A stretch of DNA of 64,000 nucleotides from positions 71,939,001 through 72,003,000 of the forward strand of contig CM044312.1 of NCBI GenBank assembly GCA_024291935.2. Direction: 5' to 3'. Positions 9,622 to 21,845 of this stretch are shown one piece after another. The stretch's first letter is position 1, and every line of letters begins with the position of its first letter. The notes beneath the pieces are model-generated. The model was not told the DNA's origin and ran no database searches. It saw only the letters and a program-made list of their open reading frames with translations. Made by a program: the position numbers and the translations under genes. The DNA comes from Okapia johnstoni (taxonomy: Eukaryota; Chordata; Mammalia; Artiodactyla; Giraffidae).

Positions 9622-10939
9622 TTTTTTGGAGGGAATGACAGTAACTTGCTGTTATTGATCTACCAAATGGTCCAGAACAATAGCATTTAAAAAGTACCTA
9701 CAGTGATTCAGTCACTGGTTTCTGTAAAGAAGGTAAGGGACAAAAAAAGAATACTAGAGGGACAAAGCAAGTGAAAATATTATGCTGTCTTTCCCTTATA
9801 TAATTCAAAACAACACTATCACTAGGCTATAAGATAGGTGTTAAGGAACCCAACAAAATTCTGATTTTCAATATATTGACTACAGTGTCAAAATGAACCA
9901 TCAAATGTCATTTTTGCAAAAATAATTTTTTCTTTCTTATTTTTTTCCCTATCCCACATTTGTAGGAGCTCTAAAGTTGAGCCTGCTCTGATTATACAGT
10001 GATTCATTATTGCACACAGAATAGAGTAAGATATAGGTGATTTTATGATGAATGAATAAAAGAAGGAATGAACAAAGATTGTATGTAGTAGAGGAAATAA
10101 TCAATGATATAATATCTTGTTAAGAGACAAGAGAGAATGTAAATTCTGAACTATAGATACAAACAAAATTTGTACATGGAGATCAACAGGATTCCATAAT
10201 GCATGAGTATATTAAAAGGAACAGGAAAATTTTTGAAGGAGACTACGGGACAAGAAACACTGGGTGACTGTGAGCTCTGGTGCTAGACTATTAGATTATT
10301 AACATAGATTGCATTTTCATGTTTTGGTTTCAGTATCTACAACAGTGTTTGGTACATTTTTAGTAATAAAAATCTATTTAGAAAGTACAAAAAGAGAAAA
10401 GAAGGAAGGAAAGAATGAAGGGAGAAAGCAAGGTAAGAAAAGAAGAAGGAAGAATATAGATAGTAATTGTTGGGGACTGGTGTAGAGATAGGAAATTGCA
10501 TTAAATGTGTAGGGCAAAGAATAGGGTATATTGAAAAAAAATATTAAAGTAGAAATGAAATTGGATCAAGAATAGGCATAAATTTGAAAGCAAGTGGTAA
10601 ACAAATATTTTAGTTTTTTAAAAAATTGTTTTGGTATTACAATAAATCATTTGGATGATTTTTATGGCAACTTTATGGGGAATGTATTAATATTAAGACA
10701 CTTTTTGAGCATCTATTCCTAAAGAAAAACATTGAAGCATCCCCAACAGATGCATACCATAAGTATGTACATAGAGGGCTATAAAAATATTCTATATGTT
10801 GAAAAAACATACGTTTAAGCATAAATTTAAATAATGAGATAAAAGGAACATAAGAAGTCACGGTATAGTTTATGGGCTATACTTATACTAAAAACTATTT
10901 GTTGTTTATCTGAAATTTAAATTTAACTTTGTGTTCTAT
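9622..10939. other. No gene seen; GA-rich tract inside
   Basis: AT-rich unassigned sequence. A purine-rich tract of GAAA and GAAG type lies at about 10380-10460. No transposon is recognised. Confidence 0.5.
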
Positions 10940-10947
10940 TGTTTTGA

Positions 10948-11073
10948 TGGAGAAGGTAATAGCAGCCCACTCTAGTGTTCTTTCCTGGAGAACTCCATGG
11001 ACAGAAGAGCCTGTTGGGCTACAGTCCACGGCGTCACAAAGAGTTGGACACAACTGAGTGACTAACTTGTCTG
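10948..11073 (+). mobile_element. Bov-A monomer SINE
   Basis: It starts 'ggagaaggtaatagcagccc' and ends 'gagttggacacaactgagtg'. A single Bov-A body with no tRNA head. Short flanking 'tgttttga' copies (10940-10947 and 11074-11081) may be the target duplication. Confidence 0.88.
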
Positions 11074-11081
11074 TGTTTTGA

Positions 11082-12598
11082 CTGATAACCTAGAGGGAAA
11101 TATTGATTGAATACCATAAATTAAAATAAAGCTTCTTTTAGGAGCAAATTTATAATCTAGGCAACAGAAACTGTGCCTTTGTGCACTTCCACAGAACATA
11201 TAGGTGTGCATTTAAAAGGACAGGACAAGTGGTATAGTGGAATTTGGGGGGCAGATAAGTGTGTCCTGTGGCTTGTCCTGTGAGAAAACAGACCACACGT
11301 GTACTGGGTGAGTCAGCTAGATTTTATGATAGAAGTAAAAGTTAAAATGCAAAGGCTGATCATTCAAAGTGGGAGTAATTATTCATTTTGCTGCAGAAGC
11401 CTAACAACTGCATAGTGACTGAATTCCACTTTCTTCATACCTCAAATTCCTTCCTGGATTCCACAGTGTTCTTATATTTCTCTCCTTGTTTCATGATCAG
11501 TTCTTTGCCACTTCCCTTTCTAATCTCTACTTTCACCCAGCTCCTCCAAAGTGTTTGTTTTTTTCCTTGTCTTTTAAATATTGTAGTTAAGTTATTGCCT
11601 CATTTTCACATTTTTTCAGTTTTTACGCAATGCTTTTTGCATGTACTCAATTAGTGTAGAGACTAGTATGGTATAGCAGAGATTTGTAATTAAAATCTTT
11701 TTTAATTTGTAATTAAAATTGAAATTATAAGAGTAAGTAACATTTACTAAACATTTGTTCTTCTTAACTTTACACTTACATTTCTTGAATCTTCCCCAAA
11801 CTCTATGGGACATTCATCTTTTCGCTTTAGTTATAAACATGATATGTTTTACCAAACCAGTATGAGTATAAGGACAGGGAATAAATATAATGCTGAGATC
11901 ACTGAAGTGTTTAAATGTGTTCAGAGACTCAAATTTCAGCTCTACTTTGGTGTTGAACTGGTGAAGAGTGCAGTTAAGCAGTTTGGTCTTGAGGGCCAGT
12001 GGTTTGAACCATAAATGACTGAATATGAAATAGATTGCTTGTGTAAAATGTTACAGGTTCTACTGTCAGATACGATTTTGAAAGTAAATTTCAATAACAA
12101 CTTAAAGGAAGAGTTTAAGTGATAGTAACTGGGCTCTGAAATGTCAGAAATGTATCACCTCAGATATCAGAATAAGTTTTATACTCATAATGCCTCCTTC
12201 CACAACCCTTTAATATCTCAGTATTGTTTTTTTAAAAGGTGATAATTAAGACTTCCTTTCTTTCTTTGGGCAAAGTCAGTTTGCTCTTAAGTATGTAAAA
12301 CATTCTGCTGAATGAGCCTGACAGAAAATCTATATATCTGTAATTAGAGTTTCTTCTTTCTGTGATTGAGGACACTTTTCAGGTGAAATTAGAAAGTTCA
12401 AAACCTAAGTGGAAGAATCATAGAAGGGCATTAATTGAAGCCTGTCACCTCTAAACTTCTATACAGTGTAGATTAACAACAATTTAAATACACACTCTTC
12501 TGAGAGTTCTATGGTATATGAAGTGAGTTGATGTTCTCAACTAAGTTCCTAATGAAAAAGTGTATCCTTTAATAAATACCAGCATTGTCAATACTATG
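11082..12598. other. No gene seen
   Basis: AT-rich unassigned sequence. A short local repeat of 'tttgtaattaaaat' occurs near 11684 and 11705. Open frames at 11388-11654 and 11805-12014 have no recognisable domain. Confidence 0.45.
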
Positions 12599-12614
12599 TA
12601 TAAGTCCAAGGAGA

Positions 12615-12945
12615 GAGGGAGGGAGTGAGTGAATAAGTGAAAGTCGCTCAGTCATGTCTGCCTCTTTGCGACCCCATGGACTATACAGTCCATGGAATTT
12701 TCCAGGCCAGAATACTGGAGTGGGTAGCCTTTCCCTTCTCCAGCAGATCTTCCCAATCCAGGGATCGAACCCAGGTCTCCACATTGCAGGTGGGTTCTTT
12801 ACCAGCTGAGCCACAAGGGAAGCCCAAGAATACTGGATTGGGTAGCCTATGCCTTCTCCAGCTGATCTTCCCAACCCAGAAATTGAACTGGGGTCTCCTG
12901 CATTTCAGGCAGATTCTGTACCAACTGAGCTATGAGAGAAGCCCC
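12615..12945 (-). mobile_element. Bov-tA dimer with perfect target duplication
   Basis: Antisense Bov-tA (Bov-A body 12632-12740, tRNA head ending at 12824) followed by a second antisense tRNA-headed monomer ending near 12943. The flanks are identical over 16 bp, 'tataagtccaaggaga' (12599-12614 and 12946-12961), which fixes both ends and indicates a fairly young insertion. Same dimer architecture as at 7184-7506 and 35319-35640. Confidence 0.93.
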
Positions 12946-13021
12946 TATAAGTCCAAGGAGATTACTTTAAATTTACAAACTGTATTTAGTTTTTCATCTT
13001 CAAGGTTTACTGTATTATTAT

Positions 13022-13345
13022 TTTTTTAATTATTTATTTTTTTAATTGAAGGATAGTTGCTTTACAGAATTTTGTTGTTTTCTTTCAAACTTCAACATGA
13101 ATCAGCCATAGGTATACATATATCCCCTCCCTTTTGAACCTCCCTCCAATCTTCCTCTCCATCCACCCTTCTAGGTTGATACACAGCCCCTGTTTGAGTT
13201 TCCTGAGACATACAGCAAATTCCCATTGGCTACCTATTTTACATATGGTAATGTAAGTTTCCATGTTGCACACAACATACATCTCATCCTCTCCCTCCTT
13301 CTCCCCATGTCCATAAGTCTATATTATTGTAATGTGTGAAATAGA
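13022..13345 (-). mobile_element. L1 3' end fragment (antisense)
   Basis: It contains 'aacatgaatcagccataggt', 'cccctcccttttgaacctcc' and 'acatacagcaaattcccatt', the antisense 3' UTR of a ruminant L1. Only the 3' UTR is present. Confidence 0.85.
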
Positions 13346-13419
13346 GTGCATTATGCACACCGAGTGCCATGTACTTTCAGCTATCACTAACTGCTGGATT
13401 AGCTATAGCTTATTCCAAA

Positions 13420-13650
13420 GCTGCTGCTAAGTTGCTTCAGTCATGTCCGACTCTGTGTGACCCCATAGACGGCAGCCCAGCAGGCTCCCCCATCCCTGGG
13501 ATTCTCCAGGCAAGAACACTGGAGTGGGTTGCCATTTCCTTCTCCAGTGCATGAAAGTGAAAAGTGAAAGTGAAGTCGCTCAGTCGTGTCCGACTCCTAG
13601 CGGCCCCATGGACTGTAGCCTACCAGGCTCCTCCGTCCATGACTGCACAA
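13420..13650 (-). mobile_element. Bov-A2 SINE (antisense)
   Basis: It starts at a short GCT run, has both Bov-A monomers, and is cut within the second at 'cctccgtccatgactgcaca'. Flanking 'ttattccaaa' (13410-13419) and 'ttatttcaaa' (13651-13660) agree at 9 of 10 bases. Confidence 0.9.
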
Positions 13651-13679
13651 TTATTTCAAATGCAAACCATTGAGTCATG

Positions 13680-13925
13680 TGGTAGCCAGCCTCCAAGATG
13701 ACCCACAATGATCCTTGCCTTCTGGAATTCATGCTGCCTGTGTTTCCCTCACAACTCGTATCAGGGTGAGTCTATGCAACCACCAGAATATGTTAGAAGC
13801 GATGAGACGCTGTGTCCGAGGTTTCCCCCTCGCTCTCAGTTACTTGTCCTGACGGAGGCCAGTTGCCACGTCACAGGGACGTCCAGGTGGCCCAGTAGAG
13901 AGGTCCACGTGGCCAGGAGCTGAGG
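13680..13925. mobile_element. Old interspersed repeat, possibly MaLR-type LTR remnant
   Basis: The phrases 'agcctccaagatgaccc', 'gaggccagttgccacgtcac' and 'gaggtccacgtggccagga' resemble an old mammalian LTR-type repeat as I remember it. It is richer in GC and CpG than its neighbours. It contains a 71-codon open frame (13708-13923) that I do not think is a gene. The family assignment is uncertain. Confidence 0.4.
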
Positions 13926-15069
13926 CATTTTTCATTCATTTCATTTCATTTTTACTTCAAATCTTGATATTAAAATCCAGCCCTTGATAATAGCTCAAAA
14001 AATTCTCATTTACTCACAATTATCCTAATGGAATATTTATTGTTACTGTACATATTTGAGAATTGCCCTCAACACATTAAATTCAGTTTGAAATTTCAGT
14101 ACCGATCATAACAAAAATTGTACTTCCTAGTTAAATCTATAACAGCCTATAACCCTAGGGATATGTTAATATATCCTTAAATTGTAAAACCTCAGTCTAA
14201 AACTCTTTTAATGTGTACTTTGAACCAAAATATTCAAGTAAATGTTTGTGCATTATATTATTAATTAATTTAAAAGTAGGTTTGATCTAGTAATTCTTTA
14301 AGCATTTACATTAGTTGCAATTCTAATAGTGTTATCATAAATATCAAAAAATTCATCTCAGAATCAAACAATTTAGAAATTAATCTGGCTTCAATTTTCA
14401 AACATATTTTTACCAAGCCTTCTTTGTTTTCATAGCTTAGCTCTGGCAACATCAATTATTCTCTTGGACTTCACGTAAAGAATGTGAGCCTCACCATATA
14501 CCTGTCTGAAGAGCAAATGCCGATACATCGGCAGGCCTTCCTAATAAAGCCCCCCAGGGAGGCAGGGCAGCTAGCGTGATACTCGTGATACTCCCCGTGA
14601 GAGCATTTCCTGCCAGGTGCTTCTTTCTCCTGCCAGAGACTGTTCTTAGAATCAGCTCCAAAGAATCTTCAGTGAGGCATCTCAAGGGGAGTATTACAAC
14701 TTCTGGAATTATAGAGGGGTATATAATAAGAGGAGTATTTAATATACTTTTGAAATGAATTTTGAAAGCTGCCAAGTTCTAGAACTTTGCTGTCACCCTT
14801 ATGTCAGTCGGCCTCTGGGGCACTTAAATGAAGCGAGGGAGGATTAACCCCAAGTTAGACGGAACAGTAAGAGACGGCCCTCAAGCAGCTAAGAGTGTGC
14901 AGTGGGCAGTAATGCAATGGGTTTATGCTGCTTAGGAGAAATTTCTTATCTAATTCACTCAGTTAACTAACAAGCAGAACAGAAAAATTAAGTGTATAAA
15001 AGTATTAAAGTATTATACCTCTATTGTTACTAGCCTTGGGACTAATTTTGTTAGTTAATAGCCTTTCTT
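13926..15069. other. Unassigned; GC-richer island at 14480-14890
   Basis: AT-rich except for a GC-richer, CpG-containing part at about 14480-14890. That part holds a small inverted repeat 'gccgatacatcggc' (near 14519) and a 9-bp direct repeat 'gtgatactc' (from 14576). A 94-codon minus-strand frame (14491-14775) matches nothing I know. Confidence 0.4.
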
Positions 15070-15715
15070 TTTTAGAACAATTTTAGGTTTACAGAAAAAT
15101 TAAGCAAAAATTACAGAGTTCCCATATTACTCTGGCCCCAGCACATGGAGTTCCCTCTACTATTGACATCTTTCACTAGTTGGTATAATGCTGCAACCGA
15201 TGAGCCAATGCTGATATGTTATGATTCACTTGTATTATGTATTTTGTTATCTGTGTTCTGTGGGTTTGAAGAAACATATAGTGACATGTGGGTTTCCCTA
15301 GTGGCTCAGACAGTAAAGAATTCGCTTGCAATGCCAGAGACCTGTGTTTGATCCCTGGGTCAGGAAGATCCCCTGGAGAAGGGAATGGCTACTTACTCCA
15401 GTATTCGTGCCTGGAGAATTCCATGGACAGAGGAGCCTGGTGGGCTACAATCCGTGGGGTCACAAAAGAGTTGTGCATTACTGAGTGACTAACACTTTCA
15501 CTCTTCATAGTGACGTGCACCCGTCATTACAGTGTCATGCAGAGTATTTTCACTGTCCTAAAAATCCTCTGTGCTCCCCCTCTTCATCTCTCCTCACACT
15601 CCAACCTCTGCAACCACTTTGTGTATTTTGGATAATAGTCTTTATTAGATACATGTTTTGTAAAGATTTCCTCCCCATCTGTGACTTGCAGAACTAGTTT
15701 CTAAAATATTTTATC
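15070..15715 (-). mobile_element. Ancient L1 3' UTR (L1M-type, antisense)
   Basis: It contains 'ttttaggtttacagaaaaat', 'cagagttcccatattact', 'cctaaaaatcctctgtgctc' and 'ctctgcaaccactttgtg', which follow the order of an antisense L1M 3' region. Interrupted by the Bov-tA at 15289-15506. Confidence 0.7.
15289..15506 (+). mobile_element. Bov-tA SINE inside old L1
   Basis: It has a tRNA-derived head ('ggctcagacagtaaagaatt') and a Bov-A body. Flanks 'atagtgacatg' (15278-15288) and 'atagtgacgtg' (15507-15517) are an 11-bp target duplication with one mismatch. Confidence 0.92.
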
Positions 15716-15719
15716 TATT

Positions 15720-15857
15720 TTTTAAACATATTTATTTATTTGGCAGTGTTGGGTCTTAGTGGTACATGTAGGATCTCAGTTCCCCAACCAGGAATCCAAC
15801 CCAGGTGTCCTGCATTGGGACCTTGGAGTCTTAGCCACCAGACCACCTGGGAAGTCC
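15720..15857 (-). mobile_element. CHR/tRNA-Glu-type SINE (antisense, short)
   Basis: It contains 'ggatctcagttccccaacca' and ends 'ccaccagaccacctgggaag', the antisense tRNA-derived head of a CHR-like SINE, preceded by an AT-rich tail. Confidence 0.7.
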
Positions 15858-16985
15858 CTAAAATATTATGTTTTAAGTTTTTATCTTTTACTTTCTAGAG
15901 AAATATAAAATATATATTTCTAAGAGTCATAAATTATAGATTTGATATAACTAAAGACAGTGACTCACCAAGTTTGGTCAAATGACTTAATTGTCAAAGA
16001 CACAGGGTCTGGCATATGGTAAGTGTTACATAATGTCAACTATATTCTACATTGCTTCCATATAAGTACTGTAATGTACAGGTGTGTCTTTATATAAGCA
16101 AAGCTTTTCTCATAATATAATTCTCATCAGACACAAATAAAATCAATAAACTCAACGTGATATAAAGTACTTCCATTTTAGCAAATATCTAGATGTGACG
16201 TTTTGCATTCAAGCTTTACAAAGAAGCTCATCTCATAATTGCTAATCTGACATAAATAATGTTTCACTTAAATTTAATTGGGTAGTTATGTCCTTTTGTA
16301 GTTCATGACGATCAAGCAGAGATCACACTGTATTGCCAAGCAAAAGTGTTCATGAACATAAAATCAATATATGGTTTAAAAAAAGCCAATTTCACATATG
16401 TCATTTGTAAATTATCCACAAAGAGTTTTATTTACTTTTTTATAAAAGCACTTTTGCCTTGAAAAAAAATCAATATTTTGTCATCTAAATGCTTATCTTC
16501 TAGTTCCCTGTGACCTCAATTTATTTCTGAGTGTTCCTGTTAATACAAACGTTGAATAGGAAAACACCAAGAAATAAAATTCTTTCTGCTGGAGAAAATT
16601 ATAGCTCCATTGTTTGGGAACAGACGAGCGGGGTCGGTTTCTCCCAAGTACTATGAGGACCCCTGTGGCAAAAAGCCTGATATATCATCTTTGTTCAGAA
16701 AACTACAGTAGTTTTCTTTAGGTTATAATACAGTACATTTCAATTTTTTGTGGAATAGAGGTATAAGGTACTGAAAATATATGCCAAGGCAGGTTGTGGA
16801 AAGACATGCCATACTAAGAAGCTCTGGACATGATTTTAAATGAAAGTAAGAGCCAGGGAGTGTTTTTCAGTAGGTAAGCAACATCTTCAGTCCTTCGTTT
16901 ACAAGGATATCTTGAATATCAGTTTACAGAATCTGCTAGAAGACGTTCAGAATAAAGAATGAGAAAACAGTTAAAATAATGCTCC
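15858..16985. other. No gene seen
   Basis: AT-rich. 'ggtctggcatatggtaagtg' near 16008 hints at a MIR remnant. A GC-richer patch at 16610-16680 stands out but has no recognised identity. Confidence 0.45.
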
Positions 16986-17475
16986 AGTATTAAAAAGCAG
17001 AGACATCACTTTGCCTACAAAGGTCTATATAGTCAAAGCTATGGTTTTTCCAGTAGTCATGTACAGATATGAGAGTTGCACCATAAATAAGGCTGAGTTC
17101 TAAAGAATTGATGCCTTTGAATTGTGGTGCTGGATAAGACTCTTGGGAGTTCCCTTGGACACCAAGGAGATTGACCCAGTCCGTACTAAAGGAAATCAAT
17201 CCTGAATAATCATTGGAAGAACTGATGCTAAAGCTGAAGCTCCAATACTTTGGCCACCTGATGCGAAAAACTGACTCATTGGAAAAGACCCTGATGCTGG
17301 GAAAGATTGAGGGCAGGAGGAGAAGGGGATGACAGATGAGATGGGTGGATGGCATCACCAACTCAGTGGACATGAGTTTGAGCAAGTTCTGGAAAATGGT
17401 GAAGGACAGGGAAGCTTGGCGTGCTGCAGTCCATGGGGGTCACAAAGAGTCAGACACCGCTGAGTGACTGAACAA
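16986..17475 (+). mobile_element. BovB LINE, 5'-truncated 3' end
   Basis: Sense-strand BovB 3' end. 'gctccaatactttggccacc', 'ctcattggaaaagaccctga' and 'gggtggatggcatcaccaac' encode, with breaks, the C-terminal part of the BovB protein. It ends in the Bov-A-like tail 'cagacaccgctgagtgactg'. Frames are disrupted. About 0.5 kb of a ~3.2 kb or longer element. Confidence 0.9.
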
Positions 17476-20283
17476 AAATCAACAGCAATCAAGTCATTGC
17501 TGCCTTCAGCTCCCAAGGCAGTAGTAGTAGAACTTAGACGGGATGACAGATCAAAGATGTATGAAGTATGTGGAATTTCCTATATTTGGCAACTGGTTGG
17601 TTGATTATGAGGGAATGAGAAGAGAGGAAATAAAGTTAAAGGTGATTCTAAGAGTTCTAATATGGGCCACTGTATAAGCAAAGTTGTCAATCACTATACT
17701 GATAATAAAACTAACACAAACAGTAGAGGTACAGTTTTGATGATAACATATTTCAAGTCCCCCAAATGTTGCAATATATTTGGTATATAAACCATTAGTT
17801 ATTTTCTCTTTTTATTTTGTAAAGTTTGCAGAAGAATTATCCTTAAGGACCTTAGAATTTTTCTATGTACAATAGGAATTGTTGACCTAAGTTGAGCCTA
17901 ATGAAAAGATTAATTAGCAGACAAATGGATAAAGTAAAGTGGTAGAACCTCTGTCCACTTTCTGCTAATTTCTCATTCTTAAAGCTGAGAATTTAGAGCT
18001 TAGAATAAAGTTCATCTTCTCTCACTGGGCCTAATGTGAATAAAGCATAGTCTTTCCACTCACTCCCAACCCTGCTCGTTGCATTGAGTGAACCCAGTAT
18101 TTATTTAAAAACAAAACAAAACAGAATTAAACATCTTTTGTTACTTTTTCATATTTTTATGTTGGACAGAGATGGCAGAAAAGTTTATACAAACTATGCA
18201 TATAATTTCTATAAATAAATTATTCCTTTTTAATATGTACCCTCAAAATATCCTTTCCAACTACCCTGTATTATTGGCTCATAACCTTAGTAAGCATAAA
18301 AACTGCCTACGGGACTTGTATAATACATGTTCTTGGGCCCCTGGGCTGTCAGATTGTGATTCAGTAAGTCTTACACGAATACAGGAATCTGTACTATCAG
18401 TAAGTGCCTCAGAGATTTCCAAAGTATGTGTTTCCAGTATAACAATGGAACAAGGACCTTAAAGAATCACTTTACAGTGCTTTAAACCCTCTCTGTTAGT
18501 TTTCTGTTTTGAAGTTGTAATTTGAAGTTGCAATTTAACAGATGTTCCCATGTATTTTTGTTATGCTTTCAGTCTTGCAACCATTTTCATTGTATATTTT
18601 CTACAATATTTCTTTCCATGACTTTTGACTGGTCCTTAATGCTCAAACTAAATTCAGGATACTCATGGCCTGAGGCATACTACTGTAATACCGTGTAGCT
18701 GCCTGAACACTTCCCCAAGGTAGCGAAGATATACTCTGCTTGTGAAGAGTATATCAAATTGGATAAAATAGTCATGAAGAATTGGAGAGACTGCAGTCAT
18801 TATTTTACTCTGATATAGCTTTTAAATCTTAATATTTGCCTGAAAGGTTTTTGTTTCCAGTGAAAGCAAAAAAAAAGTGAATGCATTTCTTTTCAGATAC
18901 ATAATGATTTATTTAGGAGACAGACAACAGCAGTGTCCAGCTATTCAGATCCTTCTGAGTAAAGAGCCATTGTAAAGAAGTGATTTACAGAAGCATTCAC
19001 AATAACCTTCCTGGTTACCTTGATGAGTTCTTTCATCACCTTTCTTAGCATATATATCTCCCAGAGAAATACATGCTGCTAAAATGCAAACGAAGTACGC
19101 TTGCCACATAGTCACTGGAGACCTCAAACTTGAACACGTTCCTAGCTCTGTGATTCTCTGCATATTTCCTGAGCAGGTGCGGATTTGCTCTGACTCATGA
19201 GACTGGCAGTTAGAAAGCTTCAGTTGATAAATACCAACACCCGCCTCTGTCATTAACAGTAGCTGCTAGACTAATGGCACATCTGGCATCTTCCTACACT
19301 GATTACAAGTCATCCCAAAGTCCTGTCACCCAGCCGTGAACATAAAGACCTGAGCCCATACATTTTTTTTTTTTCTTTTTGCTCATGTGTTGCAGATGCT
19401 GGGACATTCTATTGGTGAATTTGTTAAAATGGGGATAAGGTTAAATGATTACAGACTTTTTAGATTCAACTGGAAGAAATTAAAACAAATTTGAAAGTGG
19501 TTTAATTACTAAGAAAAAATTCTAGACTGAATATAACTGTGCTAAGAATTTAAGATGTGAGAACAATATCAACAACAAATCAATAAATTTAACATATTCT
19601 CACATCAAGTTAAAACTTTGTATAAAATACGTGCACAAATTTATAAGAATATTATATAAGAAATTAGAAGCAAGAGAGTTCTATATTATACTTCTTTAAT
19701 TACTAAATAAAAGATTGTTGGTAAACTGAAATGTGAACATTTTCCAAAGACAATTAGTAGTTTCTGAAATATTAAAAAAAAATAATGTTCATGTCTAATG
19801 GGATACTAAAAGACATACTTGAAAGACTCTTATTTCTCTTGTAAGTTAAAATTAACATTTTGAAAATATAATGAAATTTAGTGTATGTAATAGCATATAA
19901 TTCATTCAAGAAAAAATATCTAAACCTTAATTCCAGTGTAATGAAATTTGAATTCTCTGTTATAGCCCAGGAAATGAATCAGAGATTGACTGACAATATT
20001 ATGTTAAACTTTCAATGAAGCACTACAGCTGGGATATAGTTAGGACTTTGGAAAGGAAAAAATATATATATTTTTCCACCCCTGTACAAACATATGCTTC
20101 TACACTTGAAAAACCTGAATCCTGCTCATCACTCCTTATGAGAAATAAGAGGACTGGAAAAGAAACAGAAATGAAGGATGATGAAGAAAAGAATTTAATA
20201 GAGAAACACAATTTCATTAATAGTTAACACAAACATTAAGTGCTTTCCTACATGCAAAAGCAATGAATGAGAGGCTAAATTAT
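17476..20283. other. No gene seen
   Basis: 2.8 kb of AT-rich unassigned sequence with no young SINE or LINE that I can recognise. Open frames at 18172-18462 (+) and 18945-19253 (-) lack recognisable domains. A poly-T/C run lies at 19363-19380. Confidence 0.45.
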
Positions 20284-20608
20284 TTTTTTAACTTTTCAAT
20301 TTATATTGGAGCATAGACAATAATACTGGGATGGTTTCAGGTGGACAGCAAAAGGACTCAGCCATGTATATACATGTATCCATTCTCTGCCGAACCTCCC
20401 TCCCATCCAAGCTGCCACATTATATTGAGCAGAGTTCCCTGTGCTATACAGTAGGTCCCTGCTGGTTACCTACTTTCAGTATAGCAGTGTGTACATTCAC
20501 TCCCAAACTCCCTAACTATGCTTTTTCCCCATCCTTTCCTTCTCCCCCATAACCAAAAGTTTGTTCTCTAAATCTGTGAGTCTCTGTTTTCTAAATAAAT
20601 TTGTTTCA
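20284..20608 (-). mobile_element. L1 'A', 3' part (antisense), interrupted
   Basis: 3' UTR of an older L1 subfamily: 'ggtttcaggtggacagcaaa', 'ctatacagtaggtccctgct' and 'gtgagtctctgttttctaaa'. The same sequence runs on without interruption at 30297-30560. Here it stops near 20608 and resumes at about 20955 ('agattttgcatataag'). Confidence 0.8.
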
Positions 20609-20954
20609 TTTCTTTTTTTTAATTTATTTTTAATTTGAGGATGTTTTACAATGTTGTGTTGGTTTCTGCTGCATAACAACATGAATCAGCCATAAGTATA
20701 CATATGGCCCCTCCCTCTTGAGCCTGCTTCCATCCAGCCCCTTCCTAGTCCTCTCGGCTATCATAGAGCACCAGGCTGAATTCCCTGGGCTATACAGTTG
20801 CTTCCCACCAGCTCTCTGTTTTACACATGTTATTGTGCATAGTGTATATATGTCAATGCTACGCTCTCACTTTGCCCCACCCTCTCCTTCCCTCACTGTG
20901 TCCACAAATCCATTATCTACATCTGCATCTTTATTCCTGCCCTGCAACTAAGTT
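20609..20954 (-). mobile_element. L1 'B', 3' end nested inside L1 'A'
   Basis: A different L1 3' UTR type ('aacaacatgaatcagccata', 'cccctccctcttgagcct'), the same type as at 13022, 26853 and 49118. It sits between the two halves of L1 'A' and is only about 350 bp long, so it is a 5'-truncated insertion. Confidence 0.75.
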
Positions 20955-21845
20955 AGATTTTGCATATAAGTGATATCATACCGTATTTCTTTCTCTGTCT
21001 GACTTACTTCACTTCATATGACAATCTCCAGATCCATCCATGTTGCTACAAGTGGCATTATTTCATTCTTCTTAATGGCTGGGTAGTATTCCATTACTAC
21101 TTCTTTATCTTCTTTATCCATTCCTCTGTCAATGGGCGTTTAGGTGGCTTCCACATCTTGCCTATTGTAAACAGTGCTGCAGTGAACACTGGGGTTCATG
21201 TCTCCTTTCTGACCATGTATTTCTCCTGATACATGCCCAGGAGTGGGATTGTAGAGTCATATGGTAGCTCCGTTTTTAGTCTCTTAAGGAAAACTTCATA
21301 CTGTTTTCCCTAGAGGCTGTACCAATTTACATTCCCACCAACAGTGTAGAGGGTTCCCTCTTCTTCGCACCCTCTCCAGCGTTTATTGTTTGTGGATTTT
21401 TTGATGATGGCTATTCTAACTGGTGTGAGGGGATAGCTCATTGTAGTTTTGATTTGCATTTCTCTAATAATTAGCAGTGTTGAACATTCTTTTCATGTGC
21501 CTCTTGGCCATCTGTATGTCTTCTTTGGAGAAATGTCTATTTAGGTCATCTACCCATTTTTTGATTGGGTTATTTGTTTTTGGATGTTGAGCCACATGAG
21601 CTGTTTGTAAATTTTGGAGATTAATCCTTTGTTGGTCACATCATTTGTAAGTATTTTCTTCCAACCTATGGGTTTTCTTTTTGTTTTGATTATTGTTTCC
21701 TTTGCTGCGCAAAAACCTTTGAGTTTAATTAGATCCCATTTGTTTGTTTTTGTTTTTATTTCCATTATTCTGGGAGATGGGTCAAAAAATATATTGTTGA
21801 GATTTATGTCAAAGACAGTTCTGCTTATGTTTTCAAGAGACTAGA
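20955..21845 (-). mobile_element. L1 'A', continued to ORF2 C-terminus (antisense)
   Basis: Resumes the 3' UTR of L1 'A' and runs into the end of ORF2: 'ttccattac', 'gtgctgcagtgaacac', 'gggattgtagagtcat', 'ttacattcccaccaacagtg' and 'tttgatttgcatttctctaa'. The minus strand at 21550-21765 still translates to an ORF2 C-terminal stretch (begins MEIKTKTNKWDLIKLKGFC). Other frames are broken. Confidence 0.85.
21550..21765 (-). pseudogene. L1 ORF2 C-terminal remnant
   Basis: 71 open codons match the region downstream of the reverse transcriptase in L1 ORF2 (residues such as KTKTNKWD, FCAAKETI and ISKIYKQL). It is an internal piece, not a gene with its own start. No catalytic motif lies within it. 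Confidence 0.8.

Noticed and set aside
13708..13923. 71-codon frame as a possible exon
   Set aside because: The sequence resembles an old LTR-type repeat, and no splice sites support it.
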